NCBI RefSeq assembly: GCF_047121295.1
Contig: NZ_CP139447.1
Location: 186,001-250,000 of the forward strand
DNA length: 64,000 bases
Source of the DNA: Longispora sp047121295
GTDB lineage: Bacteria > Actinomycetota > Actinomycetes > Mycobacteriales > Micromonosporaceae
Direction: 5' to 3'
Shown: piece by piece, positions 23,755 to 32,979 of the stretch
Numbering within the stretch: position 1 is the first letter of the stretch
How the letters are laid out: each line of letters starts with the position of its first letter
Program-made: the position numbers and the translations under genes
Notes under the pieces: model-generated
What the model was told of the DNA's origin: nothing
The model's database searches: none
What the model saw: only the letters and a program-made list of their open reading frames with translations

Positions 23755-24461
23755 AGCTCCGGGAGTACTACGCGCTGAACCGGGGCGGCGGCCTGGCCAC
23801 CGAGGGCTTCAGCCAGTGGATCGGGGCGGTGAGCGCCCAGCTCTTCCACCGGCTCGGGCTCTCCCCGACCGCGATGAGCGGCCTCAACCTGCTGCTCGGG
23901 CTCGTCGGCTCCGGCTGGGTGCTGTTCGCGGCGCACACCGGCCACTACCACGGCTGGATCGGCCTGGCGGCGCTCGTGCTCTGGCACGTGGCGTACGGCG
24001 TGGACTGCGGGGACGGGCAGCTCGCCCGGGCCACGAAGACCGGCAGCCCGGCCGGTGCGCGGATCGACGTGCTGTGCGACATCGCGCTCCAGATCGCGCT
24101 GGTGGCGGCGGTGAGCGCCGTGGCCGCCGAGTACACCCCGGACGCCCCGGCATGGCTCTACGCCCTGTTCGCCGGCACCTGGATGGTCAACCTGGTCACG
24201 TCCGTGATGCAGCAGGGCGACACCGGCGGCAGCATGGTCACCTCGACGTCGCTGCCGGTCCGGCTCGTGAAGCTGATCCGCGACTACGCGTTCGTGATCA
24301 CGGTGCTCGGCGCCGTCATCTGGCTCGCGCCGCGCTGGACGATCTGGGTGATCGTCGGCTTCACCGCGATCAACGGGCTGTTCCTGCTGGCCAGCATCGC
24401 GTTCACGGCCCGGTCGGCGCAGCGGGCGTGGGCCGAGAAGACGGCGGCGCAGAACTCATGA
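23751..24461 (+). CDS. CDP-alcohol phosphatidyltransferase family protein
   Basis: 236 aa integral membrane enzyme. The family motif D-x2-D-G-x2-A-R-x8-G-x3-D-x3-D is seen as DCGDGQLAR...GSPAGARIDVLCD near residues 85-110, flanked by about six membrane helices. These enzymes transfer a phospho-alcohol from a CDP-alcohol to an acceptor such as diacylglycerol, inositol phosphate or a glycan. Together with the upstream cytidylyltransferase it forms a two-step module. GTG start overlaps the upstream stop. Confidence 0.87.
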   Translation: MKLREYYALNRGGGLATEGFSQWIGAVSAQLFHRLGLSPTAMSGLNLLLGLVGSGWVLFAAHTGHYHGWIGLAALVLWHVAYGVDCGDGQLARATKTGSPAGARIDVLCDIALQIALVAAVSAVAAEYTPDAPAWLYALFAGTWMVNLVTSVMQQGDTGGSMVTSTSLPVRLVKLIRDYAFVITVLGAVIWLAPRWTIWVIVGFTAINGLFLLASIAFTARSAQRAWAEKTAAQNS

Positions 24462-25807
24462 CATCCCGACCCCGGGGCGGCCCGGCGGCCCCGTCCGACG
24501 ACGAGTGGACCGTGCCGGAACGCGCCGAGGCCGTCACCGTCGACGACGGGCCCGACGAGCCGCTGCCCGCCATCCCGGCCGGTTCCGGGCGACGCCGGAT
24601 CCTGCTCGGCCTCACCGACCAGGTCGTGATCGCGCTCGCCAGCGCCGGCAACGCGCTGCTCGCCACTGTGGTGCTGGAGCGGTCCCGGGCCGGTTCGGTG
24701 CTGATCGCGATCACCACGCTGTACTTCGCGATGGGCGTCAGCCGGGCCTTCATCGGCGAGGCCGTGCTGGCGCACGTGTCCCGGTTCGACGGGGCCGACC
24801 GGCGGCGGCGCGAGGAGGACGCGCTCGCCTCCGCCCTGATCATCGGGTCGCTGTGCGCGGTCGTGCTGTTCGGGCTGTGGCTGTTCGGGCCGGCCGACTG
24901 GTTCGGGGACCTGATCTGGGCCGTGCCGTTCCTGCCGCTGCTGCTGTTGCACGACACCGGCCGGCACACCTACCTCGCGGCCCGCGAGCAGCTCAACGCG
25001 CTGACCATCGACCTGACCTGGGTCGGCACCCAGGCGCTCGCCGTGGCCATCGCGCTGCTCGCCGGCTGGCGGACCGGCGGGGCGCTGCTGCTCGCCTGGG
25101 GGATCGGCGCCTCGGCCGGCGCGGTGCTGTACCTGGTCCGGACCCGGCTGAACCCGCTCCGGGGCCGGCTGGGCGCCTGGTTCCACGAGACCCGGCACCT
25201 GTCGGGGTGGTTCAGCGCCAGCGCGCTGGTCGGGCAGAGCCAGACGATGCTGGTGGCGACGATCGTGGCGAAGTTTCTCAACGAAGCCAACTACGCCGGC
25301 CTGCGGCTCGCCCAGTTGACCGTGCTCCAGCCGGTGCAGAACCTGGTCACGGCCATGAACGCCCTGATGGTGCCCCGGTTCTCCCGGCTCGCGGCCACCG
25401 GGGACCTGCCGGCGCTGCGCCGGCTGACGCTGAAGGTCGCCCTCCTCGGGTTCGGCATCGGTGCCGCCGCGATCGCCGTCGTGCTCCCGCTGGCCCATCC
25501 GCTGCTGCGCTGGTACCACCACGGGGACTACCTCGACGTGGCCCCGATCGCGCTGCCCGTCTCGTTGCAGGCCGCCATCTACCTGCTCCAGATCCCGTTC
25601 ACGGCGGCGCTGCGCGGGCTCCAGCGCGCGAGGCTGCTGTTCGGGCAGTACGTGGTGTTCACGGCCACCAGCCTCACCGGGGTGGTGCTCGGCGCGCTCG
25701 ACGGCTCGCTCCTCCGGACCGCCTGGGGGCTCACCACCGGCGCGGCGGTCGGCCTGCTCGCCATGATCACCGTGTACCTCGTGGCCCTGCGCCGCCCCGT
25801 AGGCTGA
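24458..25807 (+). CDS. Polysaccharide flippase / oligosaccharide translocase (Wzx/MATE-like)
   Basis: 449 aa with a charged N-terminal tail of about 45 residues and some 12 membrane helices arranged as in Wzx/MVF flippases. Middle features include ARQLNAL-like and FLNEANYAGLRLAQLTVLQPVQNLVTAMNALMVPRFSRLA, and the last part has LPVSLQAAIYLLQIPFTAALRGLQRARLLFGQY, typical of polysaccharide exporters. It would flip a lipid-linked glycan outward. ATGA overlap with the preceding gene. Confidence 0.82.
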   Translation: MTSRPRGGPAAPSDDEWTVPERAEAVTVDDGPDEPLPAIPAGSGRRRILLGLTDQVVIALASAGNALLATVVLERSRAGSVLIAITTLYFAMGVSRAFIGEAVLAHVSRFDGADRRRREEDALASALIIGSLCAVVLFGLWLFGPADWFGDLIWAVPFLPLLLLHDTGRHTYLAAREQLNALTIDLTWVGTQALAVAIALLAGWRTGGALLLAWGIGASAGAVLYLVRTRLNPLRGRLGAWFHETRHLSGWFSASALVGQSQTMLVATIVAKFLNEANYAGLRLAQLTVLQPVQNLVTAMNALMVPRFSRLAATGDLPALRRLTLKVALLGFGIGAAAIAVVLPLAHPLLRWYHHGDYLDVAPIALPVSLQAAIYLLQIPFTAALRGLQRARLLFGQYVVFTATSLTGVVLGALDGSLLRTAWGLTTGAAVGLLAMITVYLVALRRPVG

Positions 25808-25811
25808 TCGG

Positions 25812-27203
25812 ATGCCTCTGCTCTCCCCGCCGCGCTACCGGCAGTTCGCGCTCCTCGGCCTCGTCGTCGCCGGGGTCGCCGGTCTCGTCGAGGCCACGCA
25901 GGTGAACTCGGCCAACGGGCTGCGCGCGTTCCTCGCCGCCGCGCTGGGCTGGGCGGTCGTCGGGCTCGCGCTGAGCCTGCCGGGCCTGACGGTGCGCGGC
26001 CTGCTCCTCGGCGGGTTCTTCGTCGGGGCCGGCATCCTGAGCTGGTCGTTCAGCGAGCAGCCGGGAGTGGTGTGGGCGTTCCTGGCCGTCGAGGGCGTGG
26101 TGTTCGCGACGTGGACGTTCCCGTGGCTGCGCGACCTGGCCAGGCTGCCGAAGCTGGGCGCGGCGTGGCTGGGCCTGGCGTACTGGTTCCTCGGCACCCT
26201 CGGCGCCCTGCTCGACCACCCCCTGGTGAGCGTCCAGCGCGCGGTCTACGGCGGGCTGTTCACCCTCGGCGCGCTCGCCGTCCTCGCGGTCATCAAGAAG
26301 ACCAAGAAAGACCCCACCCCGGCCGTCGCCGCCGCCTTCCTGCTCGCGCTCGGCGCGCTGCTCCTGGTCGGCTCCGGTAACGCGCTGGACGACGTGCACG
26401 CCGTGCCGGGCACCGCGTGGGGCAACAACATGGCGCAGCGGTTCTGGGGCGGGCCGTTCTTCCTCTACCACCCGAACTCGATCGCGCTGATCTCCGTGCT
26501 CGTCGCGCTGCGGATCGCGCCGGACAGGGCCTTCGCGCTGTGGCAGCGGGTCGGCGTACTCGGGACATCGTTCTTGATGTTGCTTCTGGTCACCTCGCGG
26601 ACGGCCTGGGGTTTCGCGGTCGCCGCCGCCCTGGTGCACGCGTGGCTGATCTACCGGAAGAAGTTCGACTACCGGAAGGCCGTGGCGGCCGCGGTGCTGC
26701 CGTTCGTGCTGCTCGTCGCCCTGATGGTCGGGTCGGGTGGGCCGCAGTGGCTGGTCTACAACCGGTACCCGAACTCGCACGCCGGCTCCGACCTGACCTC
26801 GGGGCGCACCGCGACCTGGAAGAAGGTCATCTCCGACTTCAAGGCCGACACGGTCGCCGAGCAGCTGTTCGGCAACGGCGACGACGCGCGGGGCACGGTG
26901 ACCCGGGCCGACTCGGTCGAGGACCCGAACACCAAGCTGCCGAAGCTGACCACGGACAACGCGTTCTTCGGCGCGCTCCGCCGGGGCGGGGTCACCGGGG
27001 TGGCGGCGTTCCTGCTGGGGCTCGTGCTGCTGGTCCGCCGGGCGCTGGCCCGGGACGCGGCGCCGTGGTTCACGATCACGACGATCGCGGCGCTGCCGAC
27101 GATCGCGACCTCTGACTGGGTACTGGGCGGCACGGGCGGGACCCTGTGGATCCTGCTGCTGGCCGCCGAGGCCTGGCAGGTGTACCGGCCCGCCGCCGAC
27201 TGA
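25812..27203 (+). CDS. O-antigen ligase / Wzy-like polymerase membrane protein
   Basis: 463 aa, about 11-12 membrane helices and one large external loop (about 325-375, with YNRYPNSHAGSDLTSGRTATWKK). Conserved-type motifs are YHPNSIALIS and TSRTAWGFA, which match the Wzy_C/O-antigen ligase superfamily. It would polymerise or ligate glycan units outside the membrane. Four nt after the flippase; last plus-strand gene of this operon. Confidence 0.78.
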   Translation: MPLLSPPRYRQFALLGLVVAGVAGLVEATQVNSANGLRAFLAAALGWAVVGLALSLPGLTVRGLLLGGFFVGAGILSWSFSEQPGVVWAFLAVEGVVFATWTFPWLRDLARLPKLGAAWLGLAYWFLGTLGALLDHPLVSVQRAVYGGLFTLGALAVLAVIKKTKKDPTPAVAAAFLLALGALLLVGSGNALDDVHAVPGTAWGNNMAQRFWGGPFFLYHPNSIALISVLVALRIAPDRAFALWQRVGVLGTSFLMLLLVTSRTAWGFAVAAALVHAWLIYRKKFDYRKAVAAAVLPFVLLVALMVGSGGPQWLVYNRYPNSHAGSDLTSGRTATWKKVISDFKADTVAEQLFGNGDDARGTVTRADSVEDPNTKLPKLTTDNAFFGALRRGGVTGVAAFLLGLVLLVRRALARDAAPWFTITTIAALPTIATSDWVLGGTGGTLWILLLAAEAWQVYRPAAD

Positions 27204-27224
27204 CGGCGGGCCGACTCGAAGGGA

Positions 27225-27710
27225 CTACTTGCTGGCGGGCGTGAGCTCCCAGTGGGTGCTGTCGAGGTTGCTGCAGCTGGTCGCGATGAGCGAGCCGCCG
27301 TTGTTCGACAGGCACGAGCCGGTCTTCGTGTTGGTGAAGGTGCTGAAGCCGTCGGAGTCGGCGGCCTGCCACACCTGGCTGGTCCGGCTGTCGTCGCACT
27401 TGCGCAGGACGACGGCGTCCTCGTCGCTCATCGTGGTCAGGCACTTCTGGCCCCGGGCGATGGCCATCTTGCTGCCGTCGTCGCTGCGGGTCGGGAACTG
27501 CCAGAGCTGGCGGCGGTTGCCCGCGTCGCACTGCACGAGAGTCGTGATCCGCTGGCCCTTGGGCTGCTCGAGGCACTGGCTCTGGTCCAGGCTGCGCATC
27601 GTGAAGGAACGCTCCGGGGTGGCAGCCTGGCTGACGCCCGGGATCAGAACAAAAAGTGCACCAGTAGCAGCAATGGTGAAAATACGGCGAATGATCATGC
27701 GGCAGAACAT
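27225..27710 (-). CDS. Secreted ricin-type beta-trefoil lectin
   Basis: 161 aa. Signal peptide at the N-terminus (RRIFTIAATGALFVLIPGVSQAA, cleavage near residue 29). The mature part is one beta-trefoil with three QxW-like repeats: QLWQF, QVWQA and HWEL, each preceded by a Cys pair (CLEQ...CD, CLTT...CD, CLSNN...CS). It likely binds a carbohydrate, perhaps the polymer made by this locus. ATG at 27710 or 27698; neither has a ribosome site. The 5' flank is unusually AT-rich for this genome. Confidence 0.83.
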   Translation of the reverse strand: MFCRMIIRRIFTIAATGALFVLIPGVSQAATPERSFTMRSLDQSQCLEQPKGQRITTLVQCDAGNRRQLWQFPTRSDDGSKMAIARGQKCLTTMSDEDAVVLRKCDDSRTSQVWQAADSDGFSTFTNTKTGSCLSNNGGSLIATSCSNLDSTHWELTPASK

Positions 27711-27768
27711 AGCAAAAGGGATAAAGCATGCGTATTAGGGGTGGCTATTCTGGACAATCGGCGTGTCG

Positions 27769-28908
27769 TCAGCCCCGACTTACTTTTTCGTAAACCCCGA
27801 TCAGGCGGTCGAGCACCACGGCCGGGGTGAAGTTCTCCAGGTACCGGCGGCGGGCCTCGTGGCGCAGCCCGCCGGCCGCCGCGCGCGGGATCGCCGCCGC
27901 CATCGCCTCGACGGTCGGCTCGACCAGCCAGCCGGCGTCCCCGACCAGGTACGGGATCCCGCCCAGGTTCGTGCCCAGCACCGGGCGGCCGTTGGACAGC
28001 GCCTCGATGATCACCGTGGGCAGCGGCTCGAGCCAGGTGGACGCGACGACCAGGGCGTTGGCGGCGCGGGTCGCGGCGCGTACCCCGTCGGCGTCCTGCT
28101 TTCCCAGGTAGTCGATGTCGGCGCGGTCGGCGGCGGCCTTCTCCACCAGCTCGCGCAGCGGGCCGTCACCGATGATGCGCAAAGTGCCCGTGGCGGCCCG
28201 GGACCACGCTTCGAGCAGCAGCCGGATCCCCTTCTCCTCCGACAGCCGGCCGATGAACAGCAGGCCCTCGCCGGGCTCGTCGGAGAACCCGTGGTCCGGG
28301 ATCGAGTTGGGCTTCACCGTGATCTGGTCCTCGCCGATCCCCAGCGTGAGCAGGTGCTCCGCGATCGCCGGGGTGAGCGCGATGAACTGGTCGACCGACC
28401 GCCACGTGCCCCGGTGCGCCGCGAGCGTCGAGGCCATGATCAGGCTCTGCGCCTTCGAGCCCCGGTAGCAGGAGTGCTGCACGGCCGGGTACGGGAACGC
28501 CTTGCCCAGGCAGTCCTTGCAGATCCGGCCGTCGCGGAAGTACAGGCCGTTGGCGCAGCTCTGCCGGTAGTTGTGCACGGTCTGCACCACCGGCACGTCC
28601 AGCTTGTGCGCGGTCTTCACGACCCAGGGCGACAGCAGCGGATACGGGTTGTGCAGGTGCACCACGTCCGGCCGCTCCCGGCGGATCAGCTCGGCCAGCT
28701 CCCGCTGGGCGCGCGGCGCGTAGACCGGCGACACCGGCAGCAGCAGCTTCTCGGCGGTCGGCAGGTCGCCGATCTCGTCGGAGCTGCGCTGGAAGGGGAC
28801 CACCTCGACGCCGGCCTCGGTGAGCTGGCGGATCTCCGTGTCGACGATGGTGTTCTCGCCGGACGGCTGGGCGGACGAGTACCGGTTGTGCGCGATGACG
28901 ACCTTCAC
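27769..28908 (-). CDS. GT4-family glycosyltransferase
   Basis: 379 aa. GT-B fold: N-terminal Rossmann domain (MKVVIAHNRYSSAQPSGENTIV), a Cys-rich inter-domain stretch (CANGLYFRDGRICKDCLGKAFPYPAVQHSC, seen in several GT4 enzymes), and the C-terminal nucleotide-sugar domain with FIGRLSEEKGI, IIGDGPL and the E-x7-E motif STWLEPLPTVIIEALSNGRPV. It would add a sugar to a lipid-linked intermediate. Four nt after the fpg stop, so co-transcribed with it. Confidence 0.9.
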   Translation of the reverse strand: MKVVIAHNRYSSAQPSGENTIVDTEIRQLTEAGVEVVPFQRSSDEIGDLPTAEKLLLPVSPVYAPRAQRELAELIRRERPDVVHLHNPYPLLSPWVVKTAHKLDVPVVQTVHNYRQSCANGLYFRDGRICKDCLGKAFPYPAVQHSCYRGSKAQSLIMASTLAAHRGTWRSVDQFIALTPAIAEHLLTLGIGEDQITVKPNSIPDHGFSDEPGEGLLFIGRLSEEKGIRLLLEAWSRAATGTLRIIGDGPLRELVEKAAADRADIDYLGKQDADGVRAATRAANALVVASTWLEPLPTVIIEALSNGRPVLGTNLGGIPYLVGDAGWLVEPTVEAMAAAIPRAAAGGLRHEARRRYLENFTPAVVLDRLIGVYEKVSRG

Positions 28909-28912
28909 GGGG

Positions 28913-29764
28913 TTAGCGTACGAGCTTGGACAGCCGCCGGTCCGCCAGCGGCTTGCCCTTCGTCTGGCACGTCGGGCAGTACTGCAGGTTCGACGTCGCG
29001 AACGACACCTCGCGGATCGTGTCCCCGCACACCGGGCAGGGCAGCCCGGTCCGGCCGTGCACCCGCAGCCCGGCCCGCTTCTCCGACTTCAGCGTGGCGG
29101 CCCGCTGGCCCTCGGTGTGCGCGATGGCCTGGTCGAGCACCTCGTGCATCGCGTCGTAGAGGGCGCTGACCTGGCCGGCCGTCAGCTTGTTCCCCAGTGC
29201 GAACGGGGACAGCCTGGCCGCGTGCAGGATCTCGTCGGAGTAGGCGTTGCCGATGCCGGAGAGGGTGCGCTGGTCGGTGAGCACCCCCTTGATCTGGGCG
29301 TTCTTCGAGATCTGGGTCGTGAACTCCTCCAGCGGCACCGTCAGCGCCGACGGGCCGAGGGTCGCGACCCGCTCGATCAGCATCGGGTCCGTCACGATGT
29401 GCACGGCGAGCCGCTTCTGGGTGCCGGCCTCGGTCAGGTCGAAGCCCGACCCGTCGTCGAACCGGACCCGGACCGCGATCGGCCCCTTGCCCGGCCGGAG
29501 CGGGCCCGGCGTGATCTTGTCCCGGTAGTGCAGCCAGCCGGCCCGGGACAGGTGTGTGACCAGGTGCAGCTCGCCGAACGAAACGTCCAGGTATTTCCCG
29601 ATGTACCCGGCCGTCGTCAGCCGCCGGCCGACCAGCGCCGACACCGGCGGGTCGTAGGTCTTCAGCGCGCTCAGCGCCACCACGTCCACCCCGGTGACGG
29701 TCAGCCCGACGGCGCGCTCGCGCAGGTAGGCGGCGAGCGCCGCCACCTCTGGCAACTCCGGCAC
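28913..29764 (-). CDS. Formamidopyrimidine-DNA glycosylase / endonuclease VIII family
   Basis: 283 aa. The mature N-terminus PELPEV supplies the catalytic Pro and Glu; a conserved Lys lies in GKYLD. A helix-two-turn-helix region contains TLSGIGNAYSDEIL. The C-terminal zinc finger is CPVCGDTI ... YCPTCQTKGK. It removes oxidised bases and nicks the abasic site. Its presence upstream of a glycosyltransferase appears to be chance operon membership. GTG start without a ribosome site. Confidence 0.92.
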   Translation of the reverse strand: MPELPEVAALAAYLRERAVGLTVTGVDVVALSALKTYDPPVSALVGRRLTTAGYIGKYLDVSFGELHLVTHLSRAGWLHYRDKITPGPLRPGKGPIAVRVRFDDGSGFDLTEAGTQKRLAVHIVTDPMLIERVATLGPSALTVPLEEFTTQISKNAQIKGVLTDQRTLSGIGNAYSDEILHAARLSPFALGNKLTAGQVSALYDAMHEVLDQAIAHTEGQRAATLKSEKRAGLRVHGRTGLPCPVCGDTIREVSFATSNLQYCPTCQTKGKPLADRRLSKLVR

Positions 29765-29839
29765 GGCTGCAACCCCGATGTCTTGCTCTGCTGTCTTGTC
29801 GTTCAGTCGCTCGGCAAAGGGCGCCTCGCGCCTTCACTC

Positions 29840-29845
29840 TAAGCT
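29840..29845 (+). promoter_or_regulatory. Leaderless -10 box for the DUF2142 gene
   Basis: TAAGCT ends 6 nt before ATG at 29852; no ribosome site. Confidence 0.55.
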
Positions 29846-29851
29846 GTCAGG

Positions 29852-31318
29852 ATGCGTCGGGTCTGGTTGCTGGCATTCATCGGGTACCTCCTCCTCGGCG
29901 CTGGCTGGGCGCTCGGCGTCCCCGTCAACGGCACGTACGACGAGGTGCAGCACATCCCGCGCGCGTACGGCGTCGTCACCGGCCAGGTCTACGCCGAGGG
30001 CTACTACTTCACCGGCCCGGCCAGCCTGCTGCCCGGCGACCTGACCTGCTTCGCCAAGGACAAGCTCGCCGCCGGCTGCCAGACCCCCGCCCCGGCGGCC
30101 GGCACCCCCGAGGGCGACCGCACGGTCCGGTGGCCGAGCGCGGCGGCCCGGTACAGCCCGCTCTACTACGGGCTGGTGGGCGCGCCGCTGGCGATCAGCC
30201 CCGACCTCGGCGGGATCATCGGGGCCCGGGTGCTGTCCGCGCTGCTGTCAGCGCTCCTGCTCGCGGCGGCCGTGGCCATCGCGTGGGGGCTGCGGAACAA
30301 GCTGCTGGTCGGGGCGGTGCTGCTGGTCAGTACCCCGATGGCGATGAACTTGAACGGGTCCGTCAACCCGAACGGGATGGAGATCAGCGCCGCAATCCTG
30401 GCCTGGGTCGCGCTGTTGGCCCTGGTCAGGACCGAGGGGAACGAGCGGCGGCACCTCGTGGCGTTCGCCGTCGGCGGCGCGCTGCTGCTCACCCTGCGGC
30501 ACATGGGACCGGTGCTGCTCGCGATCGTCGTGCTCGCCGCGCTGGTCTTCGCCCGGCGGGGCCGGATCCGGGCGCTGCTCCGGCGCGCCGATACCCGGTG
30601 GGCGCTCGGCGCGATCGTCGCGGCCGGACTCCTCGGGCTGGTGTGGATCCTCACGTCGGCCGTGAACGACATTCCGGAGATCCCCGACCGCGCCGTACAT
30701 ATCAGTTTCGCAAAGACTGTGGAGGAGATCATCCGGATCCGGACCCCCTTCTACCTCAACCAGGTGGTCGGTCAGTTCAGCTACGGCGAGCTGACGATGC
30801 CGGGCTGGGTCATCATCGGGTGGTACGCGCTCGTCGCCGGTCTCGCCGTGCCCGCCTGGCTGATGTCCGGCCGCCGGTTCCGCTTCGCCCTGGTCGGCAC
30901 GGCCCTGGCCAGCTACGGAAGCCTCGTCGCGCTCGAACTGTGGTTCGTGCCCCGCGTCGGCTGGTACTCGCACGGCCGGTACGCGATGCCGGCGGGCGTT
31001 GGAATCGTGCTCCTCGCGGCGTTCGTTACCGTGTTCGGTGACGATTTCGCGCGCAAGTTTGTCAGGCTCGTGGTCGTTGTCACAGGGGTTCTACACGTCT
31101 ACGCTCTTGCGGAAGTGACCCTCCGTTATCGGGACCAGGTTACGTCGATGCCTTCGGCGGCGTACGCTTTGTCAGCCGGACTAGCGGGCGTGGCGCTACT
31201 CGGCGTTATGGGCTGGTTTTTCGGAAGTACGCAACCGACCCCGACTCACGACGACCCGGACACACCGAATAATGTCGGCCGGTCGTCAGAGGACGGGGCG
31301 GGGGCCGTGGCACACTAG
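29852..31318 (+). CDS. DUF2142-type polytopic membrane protein
   Basis: 488 aa, about 11 membrane helices. The first external loop has YDEVQHIPRAYGVVTGQ and a Cys pair, as in DUF2142/GT-C-like proteins, where an acidic pair in the first loop acts at the active site. NGSVNPNGMEI is another family feature. GT-C enzymes use polyprenyl-phosphate sugars. The soluble C-terminal tail is acidic. Base composition falls over the last 300 bp, unlike the rest. Forty nt upstream of the sugar-phosphate transferase gene, so co-transcription is likely. Confidence 0.78.
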   Translation: MRRVWLLAFIGYLLLGAGWALGVPVNGTYDEVQHIPRAYGVVTGQVYAEGYYFTGPASLLPGDLTCFAKDKLAAGCQTPAPAAGTPEGDRTVRWPSAAARYSPLYYGLVGAPLAISPDLGGIIGARVLSALLSALLLAAAVAIAWGLRNKLLVGAVLLVSTPMAMNLNGSVNPNGMEISAAILAWVALLALVRTEGNERRHLVAFAVGGALLLTLRHMGPVLLAIVVLAALVFARRGRIRALLRRADTRWALGAIVAAGLLGLVWILTSAVNDIPEIPDRAVHISFAKTVEEIIRIRTPFYLNQVVGQFSYGELTMPGWVIIGWYALVAGLAVPAWLMSGRRFRFALVGTALASYGSLVALELWFVPRVGWYSHGRYAMPAGVGIVLLAAFVTVFGDDFARKFVRLVVVVTGVLHVYALAEVTLRYRDQVTSMPSAAYALSAGLAGVALLGVMGWFFGSTQPTPTHDDPDTPNNVGRSSEDGAGAVAH

Positions 31319-31357
31319 GGGAGCCGTGAGCAGCACACTGCCGGAGGGCCTGTTGAG

Positions 31358-32926
31358 GTGACGACCAGCCTCCAGCGTCCGGCCCCGAAGAAGAGCCGGC
31401 CGGCCGGCACAGCCGGCGACAGACAGGCGGTAGGCCATGAGTCCGAGGCGGCGCCGGTGACCAACGGTGTTCCCCGCTCGGCCTTCTTCCGCAGTGACCG
31501 TACGTCGACCTGGGCCTGGTGGTACTCGGCCAGCCTCGTCGTCCTCGACTTCCTCTCCGTTGCTCTAGCGAGCTTTGCCGTCATCTCCTGGTTCCCGAAA
31601 GCCGTCGCCGGTTTCGTCGAGCGCAGCGGACAGCCCGCCCCCCTGTGGTTCTTCGTCGTCGCGTACGCGATCCTTCCCTTCGGCTGGGTGCTCGTCCTCT
31701 GGGGCCACGGCGCGTACGACCGCCGCTACCTGGGCGTCGGCTCCGACGAGAGCAAGCGGGTGCTCCGGGCCTTCTGGACGGCCGTCGCGGTCGTCTCCTT
31801 CACCGTGATGAGCACCAAGACCGACGCCTCCCGGATGTCGGTCGGCGCGGTGCTGATCCTCGCGCTCATGCTGCTGTTGATCAGCCGGGGGCTGGTCCGC
31901 CGGGTGCTCTACACCCTGCGCAAGCGCGGCCGGTGCGTCCAGCGGATGCTCCTCGTCGGCGCCCTGCCCGAGACCCTCGAGGTGCACACCGTCGTCACCC
32001 GCAACCCGGAGGCCGGCCTGTCGCCGGTCGGGCTGTACCTGACGGAGGGCTACGGCGCGGCGCGCGGCGTCGAGACCCCGGTCCCGGTGTACGCGAACCG
32101 GGATCTGGTCGAGCTGGTCCGCGAGCTCGGTGCCGACACCATCGCCGTCTGCGGTTCCGCCGGCTCCGACTCCGCCGACCTGCGCCGGCTCGCCTGGCAG
32201 CTCGAGGGCACCGGCATCGACCTGGTCGTCGCCCCGCAGCTCACCGACATCGCCGGCCCCCGGGTGCACATCCGCCCGGTGGAGGGGCTGCCGCTCCTGC
32301 ACGTCGAGGAGCCGACGCTGTCCGGGGTCGGCTGGGTCGCCAAGAACCTGATGGACCGGATCGCGGCGTTCCTCGGCCTGCTGATCCTGGCCCCGCTGTT
32401 CGGCCTGATCGCGCTGTTCATCAAGATCAAGGAACCGAACGGTCCGGTCTTCTTCCGGCAGCGCCGCCTCGGCCACCAGTCGCGGATGTTCGGCATGTGG
32501 AAGTTCCGCACGATGTACGTGGACGCGGAGAACCGGCTCGCGACCCTGGTCGACCAGAACGAGACCGACGGCCTCCTGTTCAAGATCAAGGACGACCCCC
32601 GGGTCACCCCGGTCGGCCGGTGGCTGCGCAAGACCTCCATGGACGAGCTGCCCCAGCTGATCAACATCCTGGTCGGCGAGATGTCCCTGGTGGGGCCGCG
32701 CCCGCTGCCCGCCGAGGACGGCGACTTCCTCGGGGACGTCCGCCGCCGGCTGCTGGTCCGGCCCGGGCTGACGGGGCTGTGGCAGGTGTCCGGGCGGTCG
32801 GACATGTCGTGGGACGACGCGGTGCGGCTCGACCTGTACTACGTCGACAACTGGTCGTTGCTGCTGGACCTGCGGACGTTGTGGCGCACGATCGGCGTCG
32901 TGCTGGCCCGGCGGGGCGCCTACTAG
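31358..32926 (+). CDS. Polyprenyl-phosphate hexose-1-phosphate transferase (WbaP/exopolysaccharide initiating enzyme)
   Basis: 522 aa. After a charged 50-residue tail come four membrane helices, a nucleotide-binding-like central domain (ADTIAVCGSAGSD), a fifth helix and the bacterial sugar transferase domain (PF02397): FFRQRRLGHQSRMFGMWKFRTM, DDPRVTPVGRWLRKTSMDELPQLINIL, and MSLVGPRPLP...RPGLTGLWQVSGRSD. It moves hexose-1-phosphate from a UDP-sugar to undecaprenyl phosphate and starts polymer assembly. GTG start at 31358. Followed by a clear stem-loop. Confidence 0.92.
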   Translation: MTTSLQRPAPKKSRPAGTAGDRQAVGHESEAAPVTNGVPRSAFFRSDRTSTWAWWYSASLVVLDFLSVALASFAVISWFPKAVAGFVERSGQPAPLWFFVVAYAILPFGWVLVLWGHGAYDRRYLGVGSDESKRVLRAFWTAVAVVSFTVMSTKTDASRMSVGAVLILALMLLLISRGLVRRVLYTLRKRGRCVQRMLLVGALPETLEVHTVVTRNPEAGLSPVGLYLTEGYGAARGVETPVPVYANRDLVELVRELGADTIAVCGSAGSDSADLRRLAWQLEGTGIDLVVAPQLTDIAGPRVHIRPVEGLPLLHVEEPTLSGVGWVAKNLMDRIAAFLGLLILAPLFGLIALFIKIKEPNGPVFFRQRRLGHQSRMFGMWKFRTMYVDAENRLATLVDQNETDGLLFKIKDDPRVTPVGRWLRKTSMDELPQLINILVGEMSLVGPRPLPAEDGDFLGDVRRRLLVRPGLTGLWQVSGRSDMSWDDAVRLDLYYVDNWSLLLDLRTLWRTIGVVLARRGAY

Positions 32927-32947
32927 CTTCGCCCCGTCTTCGCCGAC

Positions 32948-32979
32948 GTTGTCGCCATCCGAACCTGGATGGCGACAAC
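32948..32979 (+). terminator. Terminator of the sugar-phosphate transferase transcript
   Basis: Perfect 13-bp repeat GTTGTCGCCATCC / GGATGGCGACAAC with a 6-nt loop, 21 nt after the stop. The rest of 32980-33159 holds no gene; it contains the short palindrome GCACATTGTGC near 33063. Confidence 0.7.
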
